From: Eustoma russellianum
Lineage: Eukaryota > Streptophyta > Magnoliopsida > Gentianales > Gentianaceae
Reading direction: 5' to 3'
DNA: 64,000 bases
Assembly: GCA_036186865.1 (NCBI GenBank)
Contig: AP025067.1
Coordinates: 18,065,518 to 18,129,517, forward strand
The notes under the pieces are model-generated. The model had not been told where the DNA came from. It worked only from the letters and a program-made list of their open reading frames with translations, and ran no database searches. This document shows positions 45,412-57,058 of this stretch, in pieces. Positions within the stretch are counted from its first letter, which is position 1. Every line of letters begins with the position of its first letter. Position numbers and translations under genes: made by a program.

Positions 45412-45960
45412 TTAGGGTGGCACAATGATTTTATCGATTTTTAAATCGATATGCCTATCTTTACAACTATGATTTCCTTTGCTCTCATTTCCTACCAGCC
45501 CGGGGGTGCGGGTCATAACAGCCATTGTCTGTCTCCTATTGACATACTCAAACCATCTCAGTCTCTCCTCCCTTATCTTATCTGCTATACTAGCCACCCC
45601 TAACCTTTTCTTAAATATCTCATTTCTTATCTGGTCTAGCCTTGTATGCCCACACATCCACCTTAGCATCCTCATCTCTGCCACTTCCATCTTCTGCGAC
45701 TGTGTCCTCTTGATGGTCCAGCAGTCTATTCCATATAACATTGTCAGGCGCAATGCCAACCTACAAAATTTTTCGTTTAATTTAGTTGGAAAATTCTTGT
45801 CATATGGAACCCTTGAGACTGCCCTCCACCTACAACAGCCTGCTTGAACTTGGTGTGCAATGTCACTATCTATATCCTCATCCTGCTGTACAATTAAATA
45901 GATAGTCTTTTTGTTCATCAAGGTGACTGTTCCATATCTTCGATAGACGATTTATCTTAC
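45412..45960 (-). pseudogene. RTE-type LINE reverse transcriptase, C-terminal fragment
   Basis: The frame 45412-45921 encodes DEDIDSDIAHQVQAGCCRWR, LALRLTMLYGIDCWTIK, VAEMRMLRWMCGHTRLDQIRNE and KIREERLRWFEYVNRR. These are hallmark strings of the C-terminal part of plant RTE-clade LINE proteins. Similarity continues to about 45960 in another frame. The endonuclease and RT catalytic parts are absent, and the usual RTE 3' tail is not seen on the left, so this is a fragment of an old copy. Confidence 0.9.
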
Positions 45961-46096
45961 TGTCTATTACTATACTTTACTTTCCTATGATATTTTTTGA
46001 AAACACACCCGAAAGCCTCCATTATTTCCAACTTTTTTGTTTCCTATCCTTCTTTTTTTTCTTTTTCTCCCTCTAATATTTTAAATTTTACATATA
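45961..46096. other. Short AT-rich spacer
   Basis: T-rich sequence between the LINE fragment and a copia LTR. Nothing recognised. Confidence 0.4.
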
Positions 46097-46482
46097 TGTT
46101 GAGAAACCAAGGTTTGAATGATTTCCAAAATGCATTATTTAAATGTTATGTGATTTCGAAATGCATAATTTATGTGTTACATGACATGCGTACACGATAA
46201 ATATGCTTTATATGTTTTATATATATCATTGTTGGACTAACATGCCATGAAGCGTTATGACTTAAATCATATGGCAAACATTTGTTGTGTTTACACTATT
46301 TTCAGGTGCCATGTTGAATGACCTAAACTAGTTAATTTATTGAAGTGCTTAAGGAGATGAACTAAACTAGTTCATTAAATGAAGTGCTTAAGGAGATATA
46401 CTTGAAAATGTGTATTTGTCAAAAAATTTGAAATGGAAAGTTCTTCTCCACACTACATATACACACACGGCATGTATATTAT

Positions 46483-46522
<40 letters not shown>

Positions 46523-48429
46523 AGCAAGCTATATATTTCTATCCTAACATTTCATCGACACGTCATCAACATACGTCAACGTCAGGCTACCATATACAAA
46601 TCATCCTTTTGAGTATATATTTATTCTAAGTCATACATTCCATCTCATCAAGCTTCCAAAAATATACCGACATATCACAAGTTCGTAAACCGAATATCGC
46701 CATATCAAATGACTACCGAACTGTCACTGACATGTCATATACTTACCATACAAAGATTCCCAACCTATCATTTTCCTTGATTTCTTGAAAATTCACATTT
46801 AAAATAATACAACACATGGCCAAAATTATACATTACATTATGTATATTATTTGGTGCATAACCATTTTACATGTCTAAGGGGTTTGAGATAAATTGGAGA
46901 AAAATCGCGAAATCGACGGAAGTCGAAAATTTGTTTTCTACATTCTTAAAGGGGACTTTTTTTTCTACACTATGTGACATGTACCTAGACATGTCTTACA
47001 CATCCAAGACATATATATTGGAGTATTCTAGAAAAATAAGTTAAATGGTGATTAAAATTTACCATGTATGTGAGATACTACATCATTATTTGTCAAAATT
47101 CAAAAATGGTTTTCAACACATGCATGTTGATGTTGCACGGATGAATGGAGCTGAGTTGGAGCCTAGGCGGAGCTTATTTTGCACTATGATTGGTGGAGAA
47201 TGATCTACAAATGAATGATAGTATTGATAGAGACCAAGACACACAAGGAAAGCTTTCAAAATTCATACAAATGATGAAGTTTTCAGCACATGCTAAATGG
47301 GTCAATTTTTGCATGTGTCAAGATCAAATTCATTCCAAAAATATGGGGCAATTGCACTTATGATTGATTGGCAATCAAGACATTTGAAATTTGAATTGTT
47401 TTCAGATTTTTCATGGCAATTTCCAGGTCATATTTTATGTGCCAAGGTGGACAAATGAATACCCTATCATAGAGTGACAACAAGGTGAAGACACGTCACT
47501 TGTCCAATCATATTTCGCAAAGTAAGCATAGGTATGTCACAAGACTGTACAAGGTATCTTCCAAGGGTATTGAAGAAATTCTTCATGAGCATTCTCAGCC
47601 AAGGGCGGCATTCCAAACATCTACAAAAGCAACCAAGAAGATCAAACAATGGATAAGACTAATTTTTCATATTCTATCAAGTACAAAACAAGACTTGTCA
47701 GATATACATTCAATCATCTGTATAGGCTTCATTCATACTTGATCAAACATTCATGAGTGAGGTGGTGGTGTTTTTTGTTGGTTGTTGTTGTCCTTTATAA
47801 ACGGGGTGGAATTAGAGGAGTTAGTGTACAACTCCAGCCACCTTTATCCTAAGGTGTTTTTGGTGATTAGTGAATAACGAGGAAGGTGTTCTCAAAGACT
47901 GGAGTAGGTCGCTTTGACCGAACCAGTATAAAAATCTTGGTGTTGTTACATTTAGCTCTCTTACTTTCAGTTTCTGTTTTCTGCAACGTTTTCAACGCCA
48001 CTGAAAAAATAGCAAAAGCCTTTAAAAATTCATCAAAGTTTTTAGAGACATATATAAAGATCTTAGGTTTTATTTAAGAAAAGTTTCATTGAAATTGGAT
48101 AAGTATAAGCCATCCAAACGTTCATAGTTCTGAGACTAGTGTAATCTGATTTTCAGATGGACAAATGTTGTGAACATCAACATGGTTGATATACTTTGAG
48201 TTTTAATATGAAATTTTTATGACATATAGATAACATCTGAGAGTGCATTGTCACAAAATTTCACAAATTTTGGAGGTCCATACGCTTGTCATTTAGTTAA
48301 TTAAAAACGGGATCTGAAAACAGAATATGTTTTCAGAAGTGAGTAATTGGTCACTAAAAGTTTTTAAAAACAAATTTTTCTGCACTCACTATTCAACCCC
48401 CCTTCTAGTGGTGCTATATAGGTTTGACA
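46097..48429 (+). mobile_element. 5' LTR of a plus-strand copia element (2333 bp)
   Basis: It starts TGTTGAGAAACC and ends CTATATAGGTTTGACA just before a primer site, with CCCCCCTTCTAGTGG near the end as in many copia LTRs. It contains an (AT)n run at about 46486-46520 and a direct repeat of about 40 bp at 46330-46405 (AACTAGTT...GAAGTGCTTAAGGAGAT). A related inverted LTR is at 37465-40469. Confidence 0.8.
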
Positions 48430-48431
48430 AA

Positions 48432-48442
48432 TGGTATCAGAG
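48432..48442 (+). other. Primer binding site of the plus-strand copia element
   Basis: TGGTATCAGAG lies two bases after the LTR end, complementary to initiator tRNA-Met. Confidence 0.9.
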
Positions 48443-48516
48443 AAAGGTTCACTCACGAAAAGATCTAACAATCTTTGTGAGGTGGCATCCACTAGCCACA
48501 AAACCAGCAAGAAGGT

Positions 48517-49131
48517 ATGTCAAGCCAAAGGCCTCCACTTTTTGACAGTGAAGTAAATTCTGATTCTGAACCATCTTATCATGATTTGTATGCTCAATAT
48601 CTTCAATTACATAAGTTTGCTAAGACTCTTGCAAAAGAAAAGAAACGATTAATTGAAGACAAGAAATTGTTAGAATCTTCTAACACAAATCTTGTATCTC
48701 AATTAAGCGATTCAAAAGAGGAGTCGTCTAGCATGATAAACTTATTGAAATCTGAAATTGCATCTTTGACATCAGAAAAAGCTGTAATGAAATCCGAGAT
48801 CTCAGGTTTGAGATCAAAAAACGCAAATCCAGAAAAGACGGTAAAACAATTCGATACAGGAACTTGCATGTTAGATCGCCTCATTTCTTCTCAAAAGCAT
48901 GAAACTGACAAAACCGGATTAGGGTATATTGAAGTTAATCAGGTACAAAATACATCTACAAATTTTGTTTTATCTTCATCTAAGCAACCACATGCATTTA
49001 AGACAATTGTCAAGCCTAAGAAGGAGACAATACAAACTAGCGAGTCACCCGTTGCATCTAATCACACTACTTCTTTTCATCACATGGAAAGTATAATCAT
49101 GTGCCATATAGATATGAAAGAAAGCCATTGA
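48517..49131 (+). pseudogene. gag: Copia gag, C-terminal part
   Basis: A frame of 204 residues. The middle (about 30-110) is rich in K, E, S and L with a coiled-coil look (LAKEKKRLIEDKKLLESS, SEIASLTSEKAVMKSEI). Then follow DRLISSQKHETDKTGLGYIE, which matches the conserved ILGSQR--DKTGLGF block near the end of SIRE-type gag. The N-terminal gag domain expected between the LTR and this block is missing, because only about 80 bp separate the primer site from this frame. Frameshifts follow. The remaining copy is defective. Confidence 0.8.
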
Positions 49132-49400
49132 TGTATATGCGACATTCATATCATACTAATGCATCTAGATCACGCACCTCGCAAGCAAACCAAAATGCAT
49201 ATCAAAGCAGAAATCATCTTATTTCTACAATGATAGGTTCGGCCATTATGGGGCAAATAGAAGTGATCACGACATGTTCTATATTCCTTCTTCATCTTTC
49301 TTGTCATCTTTTGTAAGACCAAGAAAGGTCACCCAAGTTTGGGTACCAAAAGGTACTCTTTCGAATGATTGAATCACTACCCTTAAGGACCCCAAAATAA
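49132..49400 (+). pseudogene. Copia gag-protease linker remnant
   Basis: Frame-shifted remains, with a TTTGTAAGACCAAGAAAGGTC stretch reading FVRPRKVTQVWVPKGT. The VWVPKG string typically precedes the protease of SIRE-like elements. Stops occur in all frames. Confidence 0.6.
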
Positions 49401-49424
49401 AGGGTACCTATATGATTTTACACT

Positions 49425-49790
49425 TTGCATGGATCATATAAAACGAAAGATGTAGCAAACAAGTGGTTTCTTGATAGTTGTTGTTCAAGGCACATGACGG
49501 ATGATCCAACCTTATTTTCAAAATTAAAGAAGGTTACAAAAAGAGGATCCGTAACCTCTGGAGATGACCACGAAGGTAAAAAAATTGGAAAGGGCACAAT
49601 CGAAAATCCAAGTACTCTTTAGATTTCCAATGTATTCTTGGTAAGCAACTTATCCTATAACTTGCTTAGTATTTCACAATTTTTTGATAGTGGTTTTGAT
49701 GTGAATTTTTCTCACACATATTTTAATATTGTTAATAAAAATGGAGAAATAGTATTAAGAGGAAAAACATAAGAAAATATTTTTAAATTA
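49425..49790 (+). pseudogene. pol: Copia protease and gag-pre-integrase fragment
   Basis: KWFLDSCCSRHMTDDPTLFSKL corresponds to the protease start WYLDSGCSRHMTGD. The catalytic DSG is DSC here, a Gly-to-Cys change expected to damage the active site. After the stop near 49620, NVFLVSNLSYNLLSISQFFDSGFDVNF continues the pre-integrase region (normally HNLLSISQLCD). Confidence 0.85.
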
Positions 49791-49901
49791 TCTGTGGATG
49801 ATATGTAGATGCAAAAGTAAAGCTGTTTATGTCAAATGAACCAAATGTGAATTTATGACACATAAGAAAATAGCATACATGATGAACATGACACACTAGA
49901 A

Positions 49902-50177
49902 ATGCATGAACACTTAGAAGCGCATGAAAGCTTAGAAAATAATCAACCAAGATGGCATAGAGATCACCCACACAACCTCATAATAGGTGACATATCTCAA
50001 GGTGTACGACCACATAGAAGAATAGATCAAGATGAAATTAACCTATGTCTGATGAAGATCTTCTTCAACAGCTTCTGCACAATCCTGCACCATCAGATGA
50101 ACATGGTTTCGTCACATATGTTAAGAAGCGGCATCTACGCACTACGGCTCAAATTTCTTGACCCCCACGACAGGTAA
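49902..50177 (+). pseudogene. pol: Copia hinge before RT, following a deletion of integrase
   Basis: NQPRWHRDHPHNLIIGDISQGVRPHRR matches the hinge (HP-D-IIGD-S-GV-TR) that precedes copia RT. Only about 100 bp separate it from the protease region, so the whole integrase (about 1 kb) is missing. The element ends at 50248, where another LTR begins. Confidence 0.85.
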
Positions 50178-50248
50178 TTACCTGAAGCTCGGCCCGCACC
50201 TTACACTCTCTTTCCCAGTCTTCATAATGTGTTTCTTAACATGGAATA

Positions 50249-51957
50249 TGTAGCGCCCCGGCCCGATACTGGACATCAGTACCAGTGCACCCGCCGTAGC
50301 CTACTACGAGAAATACGAAGCGTCAAAGCAGATCAAGCGCACGTCATTCATGACGTAAAATAAATCAGCAGAAAAATCGTAGAGTTAAAATTTCACTAAC
50401 ATCTATATAACCAATAGAAACACAGCGGAAATAAAGCGTGTCAGGAAGAGTGTCTAAAGTATCCTTCAATAGAAAGTTTTAACAGTAAATCCCTCAACTA
50501 AAGGATAAGGACTGTAAGCCTGTCCATTTTAGTGACTATCGTCCCAATAAGCCCACTCGCCGATATCTTCTACAAAAATCATCTTGTACTTTGTCTCACC
50601 TAAAAAGCAGATAGAATAATTGTTCTTAGTTAAAACATCGCGAGCAAGTAATCCGTCTATACACCTTACGGGACCACACACGATGAGTCACCAGTATATA
50701 AATCAATGCCCAAAATAAGGTGCTCGGGTTGGTAAATAACATCTTTATAGCGATTCATCAAATCCAAATAAGCCACGTAATTGACACATAAAATGAAACC
50801 AACACATATAGAGCCAAACATACTACATAAACAGAACATATGCTAGTAACATTTATTGCATGTCAAATCTTATGCTTCGTGTATGATGATGCATGTACTT
50901 CTTCAAAACCACACACAAAACCCATGCATATATCTTCTTTCGTAAACATGTCATTCATGTCATTTTACAAAACTTTTCATAATTCTTCTTATCATATTCT
51001 TTGCGTAGCAGAACTTTATACCCTGTGGGTGATCAGTCCACAGCAAACAGAACTTTATACCCTGTGCTGAAAGGTCCACGGCCCCATAACATATAACTTT
51101 ATACCCCGTGCTGAAAGGTCCACGGTCCCATAACATATAACTTTATACCCCGTGCTGATAGGTCCACGAACCCATAACATATATCTTTATATCCGTGCTG
51201 ATAGGTCCACGGCCCCATAAAATAAATTTATTTTCTGTGCTGATATGTCCACGGTCCCATAAAATACTTTATACCCTACTGTTGATTCACAGGTCATGCT
51301 TTTATACCCTGCTTTCGCAGGCGTGACTTTTATACCTTGCGATCAACCAGCAACCATAATTGCTTTTCGAAAACTTTAATCTTCTTTTCGAACTCGTATT
51401 CTTTTCATAAAACAAAACTCATGTCGAAATGCAAAGTGTTCATGTCATGATGCAGAATGCTAATGTAACATCATATCAAACGTGTAAACATGCACACACA
51501 CTTTCCATATCAAATACAAAGTCCTGAACCTCTATCACCCCCTGCTCGTACCATTTCATGCCCTTTCGTATCACAAAAATTATCTCGAGTTCACACTTAA
51601 CCTTGCTCATTCATACTTCCTCAAACACACCTTATTCGTACCATTTTATTGTTGTTGTTTTCCATTTATCATTAAAAATACTAAGGAAAAGATGAGTAAT
51701 GAAATGATGAAGTAAGAAGATATGTTTGGTGGTGTGAAAAAAATGGTTTGGTTTGTGATAGTATTTATAGATGAAAAAGTTACAAATTTTTTTAAAAAAC
51801 TAGCAGTTGGGGTTGAATTATAGCCGTTGGGGGGTATGTAAAAAAAACTTTAATAGTTAAATATAAATAGATTCATGTGCACGATAGACTATATGGTATA
51901 TAAGTACATAAATATGTAAGTGTATAACCATATGGTATATGAGTATACAAGTATATA
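50249..51957 (-). mobile_element. Gypsy-type LTR fragment with a hairpin array
   Basis: It starts TGTAGCGCCCCGGCC on the plus strand. The minus-strand end therefore reads TACGGCGGGTGCACTGG...GGGGCGCTACA, matching the U5 ends of elements A and C. The opposite end was not identified; another LTR start lies at 51958. An array of about nine hairpin units lies at 51012-51355. It has no coding content. Confidence 0.7.
51012..51355 (-). repeat. ACTTTATACCC hairpin repeats, 28-44 bp each
   Basis: Units start at 51012, 51051, 51095, 51139, 51183, 51226, 51266, 51300 and 51328, most with ACTTTATACCC followed by a small inverted repeat. The stems differ between units: CTGTGG/CCACAG, CTGTG/CACGG (one G-T pair), CCGTG/CACGG, CTGT/ACAG, CCTGC/GCAGG (loop TTTC) and TTGC/GCAA. 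Pairing is largely kept while the sequence changes. Confidence 0.75.
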
Positions 51958-52430
51958 TGTTACGACCCGCAAATTCCGGACTAGTGGAAAATGAAATAAA
52001 ATAATGAAAATAAAACGCAAATGCGATGTCAATAAAATTTTGTTTGAATTTAAATTTCTATTTAGAATTAATCAAGACATCGACATTAAATATCAGGGTT
52101 AGAAATGCTTAAGAAAATAACCCAAAGATAAGATAACAGATAGAGCGAGACTGGATAGGTCTAGCTAATGAATGTATAGGACATACAATGTATTTAAATA
52201 AATTAGTTGGTAGCAACATAAGCCTATAAATATAAAATCAAATCAAATAAAAATACTCGATACGGTAACTATAATACACACTATTATCACATTTTCTTCA
52301 ATTTTATCCTACATGGCAATAAAAGACAAACCCCTCCCCATCTTTCCCTACATGGCCGCCCACCCCTATACAAGTGGGGGGAATCTTCTACTTTCTTCAC
52401 ATGGCAAACAAAGCCATTTCTTAATCATTT
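51958..52430 (+). mobile_element. Start of a gypsy-type LTR, truncated
   Basis: It starts TGTTACGACCCGCAAATTCCGGACTAGTGG, closely similar to the LTR start at 14907. It continues with CCTACATGGC-type words also seen in that LTR, and breaks off at about 52430 against copia sequence. Confidence 0.6.
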
Positions 52431-53130
52431 CACAACACCATCATCCACGCTATTAAACTTTCTAAACCATTCACGAAGAGACTGTTTCAACCCATATAAA
52501 GTCTTTTTTAGTTTACATACTTTAGAGCAGTTATCAGAATTAACAAAACCAGGAAGTATATCCATAAAAACTTCTTCACTTAAATCACCATTTAAGGATG
52601 CATTTTTAACATCTAATTTTAACAATTCCCAATCGATGTTAACCGCTATAGAGAATATAATACGGATAGTATTAAGTTTGAAAACAGGAGCAAAAGTTTA
52701 TAAAAAATCAATACTATGAGTTTGAGTAAAACCTTTAGCGACTAATCTAGCTTTATATCGACTTATGGAACTGTCGTAATTATATTTAAGTGAAAAAACC
52801 CATTTGAAGCCAACTGTTTTCATAGATTCATGTTTGTCAACTAACTCCCATATTCTGTTTTTTTACTAAAGCATGCATTTCATCTCTCACAACATTACTC
52901 CACAAAGGATGACATAAAGCATCATGAACATAGAGATAAATTATTTGAGAATCTAATGATGTGGTAAAAGTATAGAAAGTAGGAGAAAGAGATGCATAAG
53001 ATAAGAACTTACTCAAAGGGTGTTTAATGCATTTTCCTTGTACCTTTTCTAATAGCAATTGGCCCATCAGTGACAGAATCCATATGATGTACCTCAGATC
53101 CAGAGACAATAGCTTCAGTTTGATCTATTT
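52425..53130 (-). pseudogene. pol: Copia RT N-terminal fragment (third copia element)
   Basis: Two frames. 52425-52625 reads LKLDVKNASLNGDLSEEVFMD and KLKKTLYGLKQSLREWF, the RT region around the first catalytic aspartate (normally QLDVKNAFLNGDL). 52837-53109 reads HPLSKFLSYASLSPTFYTFTTSLDS and WSNVVRDEMHALVKKQNMGVS, the segment before RT. Frameshifts separate them. The rest of RT and RNase H are absent, cut off near 52425. Confidence 0.88.
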
Positions 53131-53136
53131 GATTGT

Positions 53137-53767
53137 TTACTCGTGAACTTGTTGTACAAGGAGAGTTATGTTGCTGAATTGCCTGCTCATACCGTACCTA
53201 TTATTGTCCTTCCTATCATTGACCTTTGTGATCGGAGACCTATCTTTTTGACTCGTAAGAACATTTTCAGCACCTTTGAAACCTGTAGCAGAATATATAG
53301 GAGCAAAAGCACTACTTGACTGATTTATGCCAAGATTAGTAGAATTACAATCAATATCAATGATGCTCCAAAAATCTTGATAAGCAGAGGAACTTTCAGA
53401 AACACTAGTTCCACCATAATAGGAACAATCTTCATTAATGTTAAAATTCAAGGTTACAAATATCTTTCTGGAAAGAGGATCATAACATTTATAACCCTTT
53501 TGGGTGTTTAGAATACGCAATGAATGTACATTTTACTGATGTATGATCCAGCTTACTTCTCATATGAGAGGGAAGATGAACATATACAATGCTGCGAAAA
53601 ACCTTAATAGGGAGAGCAGAAACTAACTGGGTAAAAGGAAAACAAGCTTTAAGAACATCAACAGGAGTTTGAAAATATAGGACCCTAGATGGCAGCCTAT
53701 TAATAAGATATGTAGCAGTCAAAATAGCTTCACCCCAAAAAAAATTCGGTACATGCTTTGTAAACAT
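53137..53767 (-). pseudogene. pol: Copia integrase C-terminal part (third copia element)
   Basis: Two overlapping frames. 53489-53767 has FFWGEAILTATYLINRLPSRVL and LDHTSVKCTFIAYSKHPKGL; 53137-53520 has KGYKCYDPLSRKIFVTLNF. This is the conserved region after the copia integrase core. One frameshift joins them. Confidence 0.9.
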
Positions 53768-54350
53768 TATAGCCTAGTTGTCTCAAGCAAATGTCTGTTC
53801 TTACTTTCAGCCACCCCATTTTGCTGAGGTGTGTAAGTGCACGCAGTTTGATGATGTATAACATGACCAATAAGAAACTGCTGAACAGACTTATCCAAAA
53901 TACTCAAGCCCATTGTCAGATCTCAGAGTTTTAATAGTAGAATTAAACTGATTTTTAACAAAAACAAAAAAGTTATGAATAATTTTATTTGCATCAGATT
54001 TGTTTTTCATAAGAAATACTCATGTAATCCTTGTGTGATCATCGACAAATGCAAAAACCTTCTTGCACTATTAATATTACTTACTCGAGAAGGCGCCCAA
54101 ATATCAGAATGGATTAAATTGAAAGCTTGAGAAGGAACATACACTTTAGAAGGATAAACATCTCCCTAGTTTGCTTAGCTAGCTCATAGACTTCACACCT
54201 AATACATGCTGGATCAGTATTTAAAAACAGCTTAGGCATGATTTTCTCAAGATATACAAAGTTAGGATGACCAAGACGGTCATGCCATAACAAAATAATG
54301 TTTATATTAGAGCTACTAAGAATATTAACACTACTGGACTCAGCAACACA
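53768..54350 (-). pseudogene. pol: Copia integrase core and zinc finger remnants
   Basis: The minus-strand reading has RLGHPNFVYLEKIMP and C--CEVYELAKQ, the HHCC finger, at about 54170-54270. Core pieces follow around 53800-54100, including one resembling the second aspartate segment (LRSDNGLEYFG). Many frameshifts and stops interrupt the domain. Confidence 0.75.
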
Positions 54351-54764
54351 TCACATGTTGAAGTTTGAACTTCTCCTTGCTGTCCCGAAAAGATAGAGTC
54401 CATTGTGTACTTTAGCATTGCCAAACTTCTCTCCCAAAGGTTTTCCTTGAAATACAACTTCAGAGGGTGAGAAGGAGGCAATACAATGGTTGTCAATGGT
54501 AAACTTGCGTACAGAAATCCAATTGAAGTTGAGATCAGGGATATAAAGAACTTTGAAAAGTTTCAACCCTCGTTCAAGTAGAACTGTACCCATTCCAAAT
54601 ATACGAACTTTAAGACCAGTAGCAACTTCAACAAATTTAGGAGAGGAAAATGGTTCATAATGACTCAGAAGAGTTTTATCACGAGTCATGTGATCGTATG
54701 CTCCAGAGTCCACAATCCAGGTGATGTGATTATTATAAGAATATGCAATACCTGAGTAAGCCAT
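54351..54764 (-). pseudogene. pol: Copia protease and gag-pre-integrase (third copia element)
   Basis: A frame of 137 residues with WIVDSGAYDHMT, the aspartic protease active site (DSGA intact; the following Ser is Tyr), then VEVATGLKVRIFGMGTV and VLYIPDLNFNWISVRKFT, the pre-integrase part (normally HNLLSVSKLT). Confidence 0.88.
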
Positions 54765-55309
54765 GGTGGCTACAAACGCTGTAGGAGAATCAATGAAGGC
54801 TTGATCCTGCTGCTTCCCAAGTAGTTCAAAGATAGCATTCAGTTGCTTTTGAATAGGGGATTAGCTCCTTGTCCAGATTGATGTTCAGACTGCATTTCAG
54901 TCCTACCATCAGCTTCAGCATCCATTCGGTTTACTAAGTGAGCCATGGAACCTTGAGGTCTTCCTCCTCTCCACTTTCTTTTTGCTGAATATCTCCAGTT
55001 TTCATTGGTTGGAGGCTTCTAATTTGATGAGGAGATGTTATTCTTCCAATTTATTCCAGAGGCGCATGAAGTGGGACGTTGCACCTTTACGTCAAGCCTA
55101 CTGTAACAGTTTTCAAAAGATTGACTGGGCCTGTTATAAAACTTGCAGTATGGTCTCCTGCCTTGTGAAGAACACTTGTAGACAATAAGTGGTGAAGTAT
55201 TTTCAGCAGTCTCCATGGATGTAATAAGAGCAGATCCTTCAGAAGTAACATGGGAAGAACCCATCATTACTTTAATACGAGATTCTTCTAATCTTACCTC
55301 AGAGAATGC
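54765..55309 (-). pseudogene. gag: Copia gag, C-terminal part with degenerate zinc knuckle
   Basis: The frame 55019-55267 has VMMGSSHVTSEGSALITSM, then YCKFYNRPSQSFENCYSR. The CX2CX4HX4C knuckle is reduced to C-X2-Y-X4-Q-X4-C, with two of four zinc ligands lost. A matching piece with EVRLEESR lies at the 55310 end, where element F is inserted. Sequence like bases 55159-55309 occurs again at 63362-63505. Confidence 0.8.
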
Positions 55310-57015
55310 TGTAGCGCCCCGTCCCGAACCCTAGAGTCAGAACTGGTACGCTTGCCGTATTCCGCTAAGGGATATACAAGGCATCTGTGCGAATCCATGC
55401 ACTTATAAAAATGACGCAGTATTCGATCGCGGAAGCAAATTAAATCAACTCAAACCCTAAATCGAAAGTAGAATCCATAAACCATAAATAGTCAACATCA
55501 AGTCAAAATCCCCTAAACGACATCGTAAAGTTCGTAAAATGAAATCCCTAATATAAGTCCTCAAATGAGATAATAAATAAAATAAATTTTTCTATTTCTT
55601 GATCATCAGTCTCCAATCAATCTCTATGAGTCCCAATGAGACCACTCTGAATCCTCTCCAATCCATATATAGTCATACGCTGAATCTTCTGCAAGAAAAC
55701 ATAACGAACTAGTGTGAGCGACAAAAACGTCACTCAGTAGGTACCCTGCCTGCATCGGCCCTGTGAGATCATACACGCTAGGACAGTAGTGAAATATATA
55801 TAAGTATGGTAATACGAAAATAGACTGTCCACGTTTTTACACATACGTATAACGGTCATAACTTCTTAAAACAATCAAAACACATAATCATGCGAAATAC
55901 TCGTGTGTCACATACATGATGCATGATAAGCCTACATTCTCGGAAACATACACTATCGTGCAATGCATGACCCCGGGACCTAACAGAACGAAATGGAGCA
56001 AAACAGATATGCAATCTCGCATAACCAAACAAAACAGAACATTACGGAACAGAACATATATGCAATGTCGTGATGCACGAATGCACAAAAATCACATACG
56101 GAACATTCCTTCATTTTTCTTTTTCCTTTTTCCCTTTCCTTTTCCTTTTTTCCTTTTCTTTTTCTATTTCTTTTTTCCTTTTCTTTTTCTTTATGCCCTA
56201 AGATTCTCCCCTCAAATTTCGTTCCTCCCCTCATGAGCTTTCCTAACTTTTGCCCGTCACTTTCCTTTCCCCCTCAACCGACAGCCCTTCAACCTGCACC
56301 CCCACCCTCTCACCCCCGGCTCCCCACCCCGCACCACCCCCGTAACTGCACTAACCCCCCAGCTGCACCCCCAACTGCACCCCCTCCAACCGCATCCCCT
56401 CCTCAGCTGCCGTGCTCCCTCAATCGCCACCAGCACGGCAACACGTGGCCATAACCCACCATCATCGGCCATGCGCCGCCATCACCAACATCTCCAAACT
56501 GATTCTTCATCATACACGTAAAAAATACAATCTTTTCCGAGTTGACCATACGAAAATTGCATCATACATATACATACATATACGATCATATATACGGATA
56601 TAGAATTCATCACATACACATATAATCTAATAATCAAGCATCTATACAATCACAAATACAGATGCACGATCTTGTTTTCATAAAGAAATTAAAGATTATT
56701 GTTTGTTACATTCAACGGATGTTAAGGGGATAGCTACCTGATGATTACTACACGTTTGAAAGGATTGATCGATGTGGTGGTGCTCCTCTTACTCTCCAAA
56801 AACTGGCGGCCCTGGGTTGCAGCAAGAAGGGAATCACTCTTTTTTTTCCTGGGTGGAAGGGGGCGTCTATTTAGAATGGGGAGGGAAAGGAGTATTCACA
56901 TGATTAAATAGAAATTTGATTAGGGTTTAGGGAAAATTTTCTAATCAAATTAGGTTTACCTATTAATTACTCCCTAATGACTATTTTGCCCTTCTATTAA
57001 AAATCGGTTATAACA
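55310..57015 (-). mobile_element. 3' LTR of gypsy element F (1706 bp)
   Basis: On the plus strand it starts TGTAGCGCCCCGTCCC and ends CGGTTATAACA. A minus-strand polypurine tract follows. It is shorter than the other gypsy LTRs and contains a (TTTTCC)-type tract at about 56108-56200, a CACCCC-rich block to about 56420, and no obvious hairpin array. Confidence 0.88.
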
Positions 57016-57028
57016 TTCTCCCCCTTAC
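57016..57028 (-). other. Polypurine tract of element F
   Basis: On the minus strand GTAAGGGGGAGAA lies directly before the LTR start TGTTATAACC. Confidence 0.88.
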
Positions 57029-57058
57029 AAAAAGTTTCGTCCCCAAAACTTGCGTACC

